Of a stretch of DNA of 8,562 nucleotides, positions 1 through 5,917 are shown piece by piece. Positions within the stretch are counted from its first letter, which is position 1, and each line of letters starts with the position of its first letter. This DNA comes from Micavibrio aeruginosavorus (GTDB lineage: Bacteria; Pseudomonadota; Alphaproteobacteria; Micavibrionales; Micavibrionaceae). The stretch covers positions 1 to 8,562 of the forward strand of contig QFOT01000092.1 of assembly GCA_003241285.1 (NCBI GenBank), given 5' to 3'. Below the pieces are notes generated by a model, which did no database searches, was not told the origin of the DNA, and saw nothing but the letters and a program-made list of their open reading frames with translations. The position numbers and the translations under genes were made by a program.

Positions 1-350
1 GCCCTTAAAAGAGGTGAAGCTTTGAAAGATTTTGGAAATATTCTGCCGCTGGTGCCAACAAAAGTTTCGACGCCCAGTGCGTGGCACCAATTACGGAGAT
101 CGTCGGATGAGAATTCATTGAGCAGCGGGGATATAAATTCCTGAGCTTCTTTATTATATCTTTTTCCAAACTCCTCCTTATTTTCCGAGTGAGTAAGATT
201 CAGGCCGCCGCGCCCGGCGATCAGGAATTTCCTGCCGATAGATGGTTTGCGGTCGTAAATACTGACATTGAATCCACGCTCGGCCAGAATTTCTGCCGCG
301 ATCAAGCCTGAAGGGCCACCGCCGATAATCGTTATTGTTCGCTTATCCAA
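1..350 (-). CDS. NAD(P)/FAD-dependent flavoprotein, HI0933/YhiN superfamily (PP_4765-like), 3' end outside window
   Basis: This is the N-terminal 116 codons of a flavoprotein; the rest lies beyond position 1. The translation opens DKRTITIIGGGPSGLIAAE, a dinucleotide-binding Rossmann motif (GGGPSG) near residues 10-15. It is followed by IYDRKPSIGRKFLIAGRGG and LNLTHSE at about residues 35-62, the counterpart of the GGGRCNFTN signature in the neighbouring flavoprotein. The GRGGLNLTHSE wording is what I associate with the PP_4765 branch (TIGR03862) of the HI0933 superfamily. No ATG is usable: an in-frame TAA lies at 357-359, and the only start codon before the Rossmann motif is TTG at 348-350, with no strong ribosome-binding site. 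The gene is divergent from its distant paralogue at 438, 87 bases away. The family is predicted to bind FAD; the substrate is unknown. I am confident of the family and less so of the subfamily. Confidence 0.88.
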   Translation of the reverse strand, partial: MDKRTITIIGGGPSGLIAAEILAERGFNVSIYDRKPSIGRKFLIAGRGGLNLTHSENKEEFGKRYNKEAQEFISPLLNEFSSDDLRNWCHALGVETFVGTSGRIFPKSFKASPLLR

Positions 351-437
351 GAATAATTAGTCTTTCGCGCTGATTTGTTTTATTTAGTAGCATAATCATT
401 TATGGTTTAAATCAATTTTTTCGAAAGTCTTTTAAAT

Positions 438-1616
438 ATGCAGGCAGATGTTGTCATCATTGGAGCAGGGGCTGCTGGTCTTATGTGCGCGATTGAGGCC
501 GGGAAAAGAGGCAGAGAAGTCATCCTGATAGATCATGCAGCGCGTATTGCTGAAAAAATCAGAATTTCGGGCGGCGGGCGGTGTAATTTTACCAATATCA
601 ATTGCGCACCTGATAAATTCATTTCGCAAAATCCAGATTTTTGCCGTTCTGCGCTAAAGAGATATACTCAGCGAGATTTTATTAAAATGGTCGATCAGCA
701 TAATATCGCCTATCACGAAAAGACCTTGGGGCAACTGTTCTGTGACAAATCGGCAAATGATATTATATCGATGCTTAAAAATCAGTGCCTCGATGCCGGT
801 GTACGGATATTGACGGAAACAAGTGTCGATAAAATCTCAAAATCATCGGTTTATGATCTTTCTACATCTCAAGGTAATCTGTCATGCCGGTCCCTTGTCA
901 TTGCAACTGGCGGACCCTCTATTCCGAAAATGGGATCAAGCGCTTTTGGATATGAGATCGCAGAACAATTCGGTCTTAAGATGGTGCCGCCGAGAGCAGG
1001 TCTTGTGCCGCTCATTTTTGATCCGATCCTGCTGCAATACACAAAAGAGCTAAGCGGAGTTTCCGTCGATCCTGTTGAGGTTAAAAGCATGAGCGGTAAA
1101 AAATTCCGCGAGGCAATGCTCTTTACTCACCGGGGATTAAGCGGTCCTGCAATATTACAAATTTCCTCCTACTGGGACCCGGGAGAGGAAATCGAAATAA
1201 ATCTGCTGCCTGATATCGGAATATACGAATTCTTGAGAGATAAAAGGAAGAGCGAACCTAAAACTGTATTGAACAATCTTCTCAGTGAATATCTGCCCAA
1301 GCGCCTTGCTGTGCTTATAACGGAAGAACTTGCCTTGAAAGGTAATATTGCCGACCAGTCAGACCAGAAACTTAAAATCTTATCGGACAGGATCGGTAAA
1401 TGGAGCGTAAAACCCTCTGGCAGCGAAGGATACCGAACGGCGGAAGTTACGCTAGGCGGTGTGGATACCGATGAAATATCGTCGAAGACTTTCGAGGCGA
1501 TTAATGTGCCCGGCCTGTTTTTTATAGGCGAGGTCCTAGATGTTACAGGACATCTTGGGGGATATAATTTCCAATGGGCCTGGTCGTCCGGCTGGTGTGC
1601 AGGTCAACACGTATAG
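438..1616 (+). CDS. HI0933/BaiN-family FAD-dependent oxidoreductase (aminoacetone oxidase-like annotation)
   Basis: The 392-residue protein has the usual length and full architecture of the HI0933/YhiN/BaiN flavoproteins. The N-terminal Rossmann motif VVIIGAGAAGLMCAIEAG has its glycines at residues 9, 11 and 14, with D32 at the end of the second strand for the FAD ribose. The signature KIRISGGGRCNFTN follows at 40-53. An internal LVIATGGPSIPKMGSS motif lies near residue 155. The C-terminus carries the second FAD-contacting block, GLFFIGEVLDVTGHLGGYNF and then QWAWSSG. It is a soluble cytoplasmic redox enzyme. Family members are often annotated as aminoacetone oxidase or 3-dehydro-bile-acid reductase, but the substrate cannot be read from the sequence. 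The ATG at 438 sits just ahead of the Rossmann strand; the ribosome-binding site is weak. It ends at a hairpin (1619-1644) shared with the lipoprotein gene. It is divergent from a second member of the same superfamily. Confidence 0.93.
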   Translation: MQADVVIIGAGAAGLMCAIEAGKRGREVILIDHAARIAEKIRISGGGRCNFTNINCAPDKFISQNPDFCRSALKRYTQRDFIKMVDQHNIAYHEKTLGQLFCDKSANDIISMLKNQCLDAGVRILTETSVDKISKSSVYDLSTSQGNLSCRSLVIATGGPSIPKMGSSAFGYEIAEQFGLKMVPPRAGLVPLIFDPILLQYTKELSGVSVDPVEVKSMSGKKFREAMLFTHRGLSGPAILQISSYWDPGEEIEINLLPDIGIYEFLRDKRKSEPKTVLNNLLSEYLPKRLAVLITEELALKGNIADQSDQKLKILSDRIGKWSVKPSGSEGYRTAEVTLGGVDTDEISSKTFEAINVPGLFFIGEVLDVTGHLGGYNFQWAWSSGWCAGQHV

Positions 1617-1618
1617 TA

Positions 1619-1644
1619 AAAGGCCCGGATTTCTCCGAGCCTTT
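1619..1644. terminator. Bidirectional terminator-like hairpin between convergent genes
   Basis: An 11-base arm at 1619-1629 pairs with 1634-1644 around a four-base loop. Read on the minus strand, the loop is GAAA, a GNRA tetraloop, and the single imperfect pair becomes a G-U wobble, followed by UUUUA. Read on the plus strand that pair is a C-A mismatch and there is no U-run beyond the UUU in the stem. It starts two bases after the flavoprotein stop codon and four bases past the lipoprotein stop, so it probably serves both genes but suits the minus-strand one better. Confidence 0.75.
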
Positions 1645-1648
1645 AAAA

Positions 1649-1927
1649 CTAGCGGACTGTCTGTGTCGTGGAAGTCTTGCTTTTATTGAAAAGGCCTTCC
1701 GGGTCATTGGTTGTATCCGTTTTAACGGTGCCTACTTTATTGCCGTTTGCATCATATCCAACTGTTGTCGTTTTCTTAACGCTGGTATCTGTGCCGTCGC
1801 TTTGAGTTGTTTTGGTGTTGGTTGTGTATTGGCCCGGGGGAAGGCTTTGTATTTTACTTTGGGTACAGGCGGAAACTGAAACTGTTGCCAGTAAGGCAAG
1901 AGCCAAGGATGTATATGCTTTAGTCAT
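1649..1927 (-). CDS. Small threonine-rich lipoprotein of unknown function
   Basis: The 92-residue product begins with a short basic end (MTK), a hydrophobic stretch at residues 7-18 (SLALALLATVSV) and a lipobox-like VSAC ending at C21, so it is predicted to be exported, lipidated and cleaved to a 72-residue mature protein. The mature part contains about 19 threonines, roughly a quarter of it, plus many Asp, Asn, Lys and Gly. The stretch KTTTVGYDANGNKVGTVKT looks like two alternating polar strands around a DANGN turn, so a beta hairpin is plausible. I recognise no domain. The ATG at 1925-1927 is supported by GGAG at 1936-1939, eight bases upstream. It is divergent from the methyltransferase at 2017 and shares a terminator hairpin with the flavoprotein. 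Its composition could reflect a flexible envelope anchor; that is a guess. Confidence 0.8.
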   Translation of the reverse strand: MTKAYTSLALALLATVSVSACTQSKIQSLPPGQYTTNTKTTQSDGTDTSVKKTTTVGYDANGNKVGTVKTDTTNDPEGLFNKSKTSTTQTVR

Positions 1928-1935
1928 TATAATAT

Positions 1936-1939
1936 CTCC
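1936..1939 (-). promoter_or_regulatory. Ribosome-binding site of the lipoprotein gene
   Basis: GGAG on the minus strand lies eight bases before the ATG at 1927, an ordinary spacing. It supports this start and hence the short signal peptide with the VSAC lipobox. Confidence 0.65.
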
Positions 1940-2016
1940 AAAATATTGAACAAGAACTATGCAAACACCGAATAATAAAAGTGGTTCCTTTATAAATATT
2001 ATGATAAACGATTTTC

Positions 2017-3189
2017 ATGAATGATCAGGCGGCACAATTCTACCAGCAAATTAATGAATCTATAGATAATGGTAGCTTCATTAAGCTATCGCTTGGAAAT
2101 TACAAAGGTATCGAGGCTGATCTAAAGAAAATTTATATCAAAAAAATCCTTTTGAAATCCGGAGAAAATTTAAGTTTTGTCTATCGCTATCAGACACGCG
2201 ACATAACCAAAAATTTTCCTTCCCATGAAGCCTTGTCAAAAATAATGCAGGAAATAGAAAACGGTTTTAATTCGGCCATGCTTTATACGGGGGCCTTCGA
2301 TCTTTCGTTGGAGGTAAAAAAAGACAAAGTCTTTATCAATAAAATTAAGCCATCCTTATTGGAAAACGTATCGCTGCAACATGACAAAAGTAAAAACAGG
2401 ATGATAACGCCAGAGGATAAGTCATATTTATACGACCTGAAGATTACAGATGAAAAAGGTAATGTTTTCAAAAATGCGCAGGATAAATATCGCCAGATTA
2501 ATCGTTATATAGAATTACTGGATCCCCTGATAAAAAAATTATCCAAAGAAGATATTAAGGTCGTCGATATGGGGGCAGGCAAAGGATATCTGACTTTTGC
2601 GTTATACGACTACCTCTCAAATGTCTTGAAAAAAAATGCCAAAGTCGTTGGTGTTGAATACAGGCAGGATATGGTCGATCTTTGCAACAGGATTGCCCGA
2701 ACTGCGAATTTTACGGGATTATCATTTATAAAATCTGATATCGCCAGCTATGAAAATAACGATATTGATATTCTAATAGCGCTTCACGCTTGCGACACGG
2801 CAACAGATGACGCGATTTACAAAGGCATAATGGCAAGCAGCGAGCTTATCGTCGTTGCGCCATGCTGCCATAAGCAAATACGCAGAGAGCTGGAACAGTC
2901 CCAAAAAAAGAACGATCTTTTCTTTATGACTGATTACGGAATTTTTATGGAACGTCAGGCTGAAATGGCGACAGATGGTCTGCGGGCCTTGCTCCTAAAT
3001 CATACGGGTTACGAAACAAAGATCGTCGAGTTTATTTCGAGCGAGCATACGGCTAAAAATATCATGATTATAGCTCATAAATCTGATCTATCGGAAAAAA
3101 AGAGAAATGACGCATTGGCTAGTTTCAGGGAAGCCAAGAAATTTTTCGGAATTGGTTCTCATTATCTGGAGAGCTTATTGAAAGTTTAA
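2017..3189 (+). CDS. SAM-dependent methyltransferase, Methyltransf_32-like (METTL25-type motif set)
   Basis: The 390-residue protein has an N-terminal region without a domain I can name (1-175) and a C-terminal class I methyltransferase fold. Motif I is VVDMGAGKGYLTF at 182-194, the acidic residue after strand 2 is E214 (GVEYRQD), and D241 is the likely adenine-side acid. LHACDTATD follows at 256-264 and APCCHKQ at 281-287. This combination of a glycine-rich GAGKGYL, an HACDTATD block and a PCCHKQ block is typical of the Methyltransf_32 family (PF13679), which includes eukaryotic METTL25-like proteins. A QHDKSKNR stretch at 121-128 resembles what I recall from bacterial members. The substrate is unknown; RNA or protein are both possible, and the CC pair is a notable feature. 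The ATG at 2017 is the only good start, since an in-frame TAA lies at 2005-2007, but no clear Shine-Dalgarno precedes it. Its stop overlaps the slyX stop by four bases. Confidence 0.82.
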   Translation: MNDQAAQFYQQINESIDNGSFIKLSLGNYKGIEADLKKIYIKKILLKSGENLSFVYRYQTRDITKNFPSHEALSKIMQEIENGFNSAMLYTGAFDLSLEVKKDKVFINKIKPSLLENVSLQHDKSKNRMITPEDKSYLYDLKITDEKGNVFKNAQDKYRQINRYIELLDPLIKKLSKEDIKVVDMGAGKGYLTFALYDYLSNVLKKNAKVVGVEYRQDMVDLCNRIARTANFTGLSFIKSDIASYENNDIDILIALHACDTATDDAIYKGIMASSELIVVAPCCHKQIRRELEQSQKKNDLFFMTDYGIFMERQAEMATDGLRALLLNHTGYETKIVEFISSEHTAKNIMIIAHKSDLSEKKRNDALASFREAKKFFGIGSHYLESLLKV

Positions 3190-3410
3190 TAATGGGGCGG
3201 TTTATTGGCGGCGGCGATTTCCGTGACGCTCTTGCCTTCCGTATCTTCGCTAGACTCTATTTCGCTGATCTTGTCATAAGCTTTCTCGAGGTTTCGCTTT
3301 AGGCGTTCAATTTCCTTCCATTGCTGGTTGATGATTTCGCTTAGCTCCTGTATCTGCATTTCGTGGTGGGCAAGGGCTGTTTCAATCGAGTTTATGCGTT
3401 CTTCAGTCAT
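3186..3410 (-). CDS. slyX: SlyX family coiled-coil protein
   Basis: The 74-residue product matches SlyX in size and shape. It starts TEERINSIETALAHHEMQIQ and continues as one long heptad-like helix with repeated Gln, Glu and Leu up to about residue 50. A polar linker follows, and it ends in PPHY, the C-terminal tetrapeptide typical of the family. SlyX is a small cytoplasmic protein of unknown biochemical role, often found near slyD in enterobacteria; here slyD is not adjacent. The gene converges on the methyltransferase, sharing TTAA at 3186-3189 as both stop codons, with no terminator hairpin between them. It is divergent from the sulfatase gene at 3525 across 114 AT-rich bases in which I find no convincing promoter. 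The ribosome-binding site is weak. Confidence 0.88.
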   Translation of the reverse strand: MTEERINSIETALAHHEMQIQELSEIINQQWKEIERLKRNLEKAYDKISEIESSEDTEGKSVTEIAAANKPPHY

Positions 3411-3524
3411 GTTCTTGGTATATGCCAGTGTTGTTATTATTGAAAGCTATTCTATGAATTGGATCTTTTTTTGCATGTAATTTTAGACTAATCTTCGCGC
3501 CCAACTTATTTTACGGAAAAATAA

Positions 3525-5408
3525 ATGAATTTTGCCAAATTGGCCTTTAAAAGGCTTACCCCATATTTTGTCTTTTTCATTGCCCTGGAGCTTATCGTTC
3601 GTTTGGCTTTGATTTTGTACTCATGGGAAGATTTTAAAAACAGCCTTCTGGAACTGCCCGCTGCGTTTTTGACAGGGGCGGCTTATGATCTCGTTGCTTT
3701 TGCTTACATAGCGATACCTCTCTTGTTTTATTTTTTGTGCGTTCCAACCCGGTTCCAGGGGCAAAAGCCGGATAGAATTATAAGCACTGTTCTCTTCTTT
3801 ATCTTCGTCTATGTCTTGATCTTCTCGGCTGTGGGAGAGTGGTTTTTCTGGGATGAGTTTCAGTCGCGTTATAATTTTATCGCTGTTGATTATCTTGTCT
3901 ATACAACGGAAGTGATCGGCAATATTCGGGAGTCATACCCGGAAACTGAAATTCTGGCCGCGATGTGCCTGATCTGTGGCGGGCTTGCCTATGCCTATTA
4001 CAAGGTGGCGCCAAAATACTTACCTCAAAATAGTAACTTCAGAAAAAGAGCCTCATCTTTTCTGGCGCTGATTCTGGTCTGCGTTGTTTCATTTAACATT
4101 ACGAGCCCGGACTATGCTGAGATCAGTAAAAGCCGTCCGGTTAATGAAATTGCCAGAAACGGTATTTATGAACTGTTTAGCGCCTATGTGAATAATGAAC
4201 TCGATTTTGCCAATTTCTATCAGACGCTACCGGAAGAGGAGGTTAAGAAATTCATTCAGGCCGAGCTTGGCTCGTCCGAGGTGAACGGTTCGCCGCTTGA
4301 GCGCAAGATAAATAACAAGCAGCAAAAGAAACATAATCTCATCGTTATTACCGTTGAGAGCTTGAGTGCGCGGTTTTTAAAGGAATTCGGCAGTGAAGAT
4401 AATGTTACCCCAAATCTCGATAAGCTGATCGACCAATCTCTTTTCTTTAGTAATCTATATGCGACCGGAACGCGGACGGTTTATGGCTTGTCTGCTATCA
4501 CCTTATCCATGCCGCCAGTCCCCGGAAACTCCATCGTCCGCCGTCCCGATAACGGGAATTTATACAGTCTCGGTCATGTGCTTCAGACGCAAAAATACGA
4601 AACTAAATTTATCTATGGCGGTTTCGGTTATTTCGACAACATGAATAAATTTTTTGCCGAAAATGGTTACAAGATTATCGACCGGAGCAATCTTAAAAAA
4701 GATGAAATCAATTTTGCCAATGTCTGGGGCGTTGCTGATGACGATCTATATCGCCGTGTCTTGAAAGAGAGCGATGCTTCCTATGCGGCAGAAAAACCAT
4801 TTTTCAACATGGTAATGACAACGTCCAATCACCGTCCTTTTACCTATCCTGATGGAAAAATAGATATACCTTCTCCAGGTAAGCGTCAGGGCGGGGTTAA
4901 GTTTACGGACTATGCGATCGGTTATTTTCTGGAAGAGGCCAGGAAGAAGCCTTGGTTCAAAGATACCATCTTTGTGATCGTGGCGGATCATACAGCTAGC
5001 AGTGCCGGTAAAACCGAATTGGAACCTGCCAAGTACCGCATTCCAATGTGGATCTATGCGCCGGGCATCGTCAAGCCGGGGCGTGTCGATTGGATGGCAA
5101 GCCAGATAGACGTTGCGCCTACTATTCTAGGCTTGATGGGGGTCGATTATACAAGCCGCTTCTACGGGAAAGACCTGATGAAGGAAAAGCCTGAGCGCAT
5201 ATTTATCTCCAACTACCAAAAGCTCGGTTACATGACGAAAGAAGGCTTGGTCATTCTGGAGCCGGTAGATCAGTATAATTTTTATCAGCTGGATGAAAAA
5301 GGCTTTAAGCAGCATGCCGATGCGGCAGTGCCGCAAGACTTACTCGATGCCACGATCGGCTATTATCAGAGTGCTTCTTACTGGAGAGAGTGGAGCAGGC
5401 ACGAATAA
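3525..5408 (+). CDS. LTA synthase/OpgB-like membrane sulfatase (phosphoglycerol transferase superfamily)
   Basis: The 627-residue protein is an inner-membrane enzyme with a periplasmic catalytic domain. Five hydrophobic segments lie near residues 13-33, 45-74, 86-108, 142-160 and 176-192. A linker leads into a sulfatase-fold domain (PF00884) from about 270 to 560. Metal and catalytic residues are visible: E278 in VITVESLSA, the likely nucleophile T318 in ATGTRTVYGL, H436 in TTSNHRPF, and D488-H489 in VIVADHTAS. These correspond to E255, T300, H416 and D475-H476 of Staphylococcus aureus LtaS. In Gram-negative bacteria the superfamily moves phosphoglycerol (OpgB) or related head groups onto glycans, so an envelope-glycan substrate is likely but not shown. 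GTRTV followed by GL is the common proteobacterial form. A GGA at 3515-3517 precedes the ATG by seven bases. A strong terminator follows. No glucan-synthesis gene such as opgG or opgH is nearby, so I give no symbol. Confidence 0.92.
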   Translation: MNFAKLAFKRLTPYFVFFIALELIVRLALILYSWEDFKNSLLELPAAFLTGAAYDLVAFAYIAIPLLFYFLCVPTRFQGQKPDRIISTVLFFIFVYVLIFSAVGEWFFWDEFQSRYNFIAVDYLVYTTEVIGNIRESYPETEILAAMCLICGGLAYAYYKVAPKYLPQNSNFRKRASSFLALILVCVVSFNITSPDYAEISKSRPVNEIARNGIYELFSAYVNNELDFANFYQTLPEEEVKKFIQAELGSSEVNGSPLERKINNKQQKKHNLIVITVESLSARFLKEFGSEDNVTPNLDKLIDQSLFFSNLYATGTRTVYGLSAITLSMPPVPGNSIVRRPDNGNLYSLGHVLQTQKYETKFIYGGFGYFDNMNKFFAENGYKIIDRSNLKKDEINFANVWGVADDDLYRRVLKESDASYAAEKPFFNMVMTTSNHRPFTYPDGKIDIPSPGKRQGGVKFTDYAIGYFLEEARKKPWFKDTIFVIVADHTASSAGKTELEPAKYRIPMWIYAPGIVKPGRVDWMASQIDVAPTILGLMGVDYTSRFYGKDLMKEKPERIFISNYQKLGYMTKEGLVILEPVDQYNFYQLDEKGFKQHADAAVPQDLLDATIGYYQSASYWREWSRHE

Positions 5409-5417
5409 ACAGGAAAT

Positions 5418-5445
5418 AAAAAAACCCGCCATTTGGCGGGTTTTT
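5418..5445. terminator. Strong bidirectional intrinsic terminator
   Basis: An A-run (5418-5424) leads into CCCGCC (5425-5430), loop ATTT (5431-5434), GGCGGG (5435-5440) and five T (5441-5445). The GC core has six pairs, extended by A-T pairs. Both strands give a GC stem followed by a U-run, five U on the plus strand and seven on the minus strand. It sits between the stops of the convergent sulfatase and cold-shock genes and should end both transcripts. Confidence 0.95.
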
Positions 5446-5462
5446 AAATTCAGTAATGGGAA

Positions 5463-5666
5463 TTAGGAAACGACGATGTTTCCTGCGGCGCTTTTGCCGC
5501 GATCCTGAATAATGTCATATGTGACATTTTGGTTTTCATTCAAACCGCGAAGGCCTGCTTTTTCAACAGCGCTGATGTGAACGAAAACATCCGGACCACC
5601 ATCATCAGGTTGAATGAAGCCGAAACCTTTTGTGGTGTTGAACCACTTTACTTTACCTTGAGCCAT
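5463..5666 (-). CDS. CspA-family cold-shock protein (single OB-fold nucleic-acid chaperone)
   Basis: The 67-residue protein is a complete single cold-shock domain. It opens MAQGKVKWFNTTKGFGFIQP, containing the RNP-1 motif KGFGFI, and continues with the RNP-2 motif VFVHIS at about residues 29-34. Such proteins bind single-stranded RNA and DNA in the cytoplasm and melt secondary structure; many are cold-induced, but some are constitutive. I place the start at the ATG of 5664-5666 because a near-perfect AAGGAGG lies just upstream and because homologues begin at this point; an in-frame ATG at 5699 would add eleven residues (from MHGSAILKGG) with no family counterpart. It shares the strong terminator with the sulfatase. 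Two small hairpins lie in its leader (5686-5697 and 5719-5731), which could matter for regulation, though I see no recognisable cold-box. Confidence 0.96.
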   Translation of the reverse strand: MAQGKVKWFNTTKGFGFIQPDDGGPDVFVHISAVEKAGLRGLNENQNVTYDIIQDRGKSAAGNIVVS

Positions 5667-5670
5667 AAGC

Positions 5671-5677
5671 CCTCCTT
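5671..5677 (-). promoter_or_regulatory. Shine-Dalgarno of the cold-shock gene, decides its start
   Basis: AAGGAGG on the minus strand lies four bases before the ATG at 5666. It is the best ribosome-binding site in the window and falls inside the frame that would be coding if the upstream ATG at 5699 were used, so it fixes the shorter 67-residue product. Confidence 0.88.
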
Positions 5678-5685
5678 TTAGAATA

Positions 5686-5731
5686 GCACTTCCGTGCATA
5701 CAGCCTACACAACCATTGTATAGACCCTATA
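5686..5731 (-). other. Leader of the cold-shock gene with two short hairpins
   Basis: On the minus strand, GCAC-GGAA-GTGC (5697-5686) forms a four-pair stem with a GNRA-type loop, ten bases upstream of the Shine-Dalgarno. Further upstream, TATAG-GGT-CTATA (5731-5719) is a five-pair inverted repeat. Csp messages often have structured leaders, so these may lie in the 5' untranslated region, but the transcription start is not identifiable and stems this short are common by chance. The CTATAC within the second repeat could equally be part of a -10 element. Confidence 0.2.
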
Positions 5732-5850
5732 TCCGAGAGATTACGTATCCTGGAAAGCCGTAGAGCTAGAAACAGTAAAAACCTAAAAAATCGAATAGCA
5801 TGGATACATTAGTCTTTATGGCTATTTTTTGCAAGCGGTATGGTAGAGGG

Positions 5851-5879
5851 TTGCCGGAAGGTCAAATCCATCTTAAACT
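5851..5879 (+). promoter_or_regulatory. Candidate sigma-70-type promoter for the methyltransferase at 5918
   Basis: TTGCCG (5851-5856) and TAAACT (5874-5879) match four of six positions each of the -35 and -10 consensus and are separated by 17 bases. Transcription would begin near 5886, giving a leader of about 30 bases before the ATG at 5918. That would also exclude the upstream ATG at 5840 from the message. The matches are modest and AT-rich sequence gives such hits by chance. Confidence 0.3.
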
Positions 5880-5905
5880 TATCTAATAATATCAATAACT
5901 TCACA

Positions 5906-5910
5906 AAGGA
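5906..5910 (+). promoter_or_regulatory. Ribosome-binding site that sets the methyltransferase start
   Basis: AAGGA at 5906-5910 ends seven bases before the ATG at 5918. The in-frame ATG at 5840 has no comparable site, so translation most likely starts at 5918. Confidence 0.7.
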
Positions 5911-5917
5911 ATGTATT

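Noticed and set aside
1574..1879. Open frame of 101 codons on the plus strand overlapping the lipoprotein gene
   Set aside because: It begins inside the flavoprotein gene in another frame and reads through the terminator hairpin. The opposite strand has a lipobox and a ribosome-binding site, so that strand is the real gene.
1649..1927. The lipoprotein as acceptor of the GT41 enzyme because of an N-K-S sequon
   Set aside because: A single sequon in an Asn- and Ser-containing protein is expected by chance, the genes are over 4 kb apart, and a lipoprotein exported through Sec is not an obvious cytoplasmic acceptor.
1928..2016. Promoter pair in the divergent region (TTGAAC at 1946 with AATAAT at 1971)
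   Set aside because: The spacing of 19 bases is too long and the region is so AT-rich that several equally poor matches exist on both strands.
3411..3524. Promoter for the sulfatase gene (TTGTTA at 3431 with TATGAA at 3453)
   Set aside because: Only four of six matches in each box, and other equally weak pairs overlap it, so no single one can be supported.
5667..5699. Eleven-residue extension of the cold-shock protein from the ATG at 5699
   Set aside because: The extension covers the near-perfect Shine-Dalgarno of the internal start, and cold-shock proteins normally begin at the MAQGKVKWF-type sequence.
5840..5917. N-terminal extension of the methyltransferase from the ATG at 5840
   Set aside because: It lacks a ribosome-binding site, a candidate promoter lies inside it, and AAGGA with a good spacing supports the ATG at 5918.
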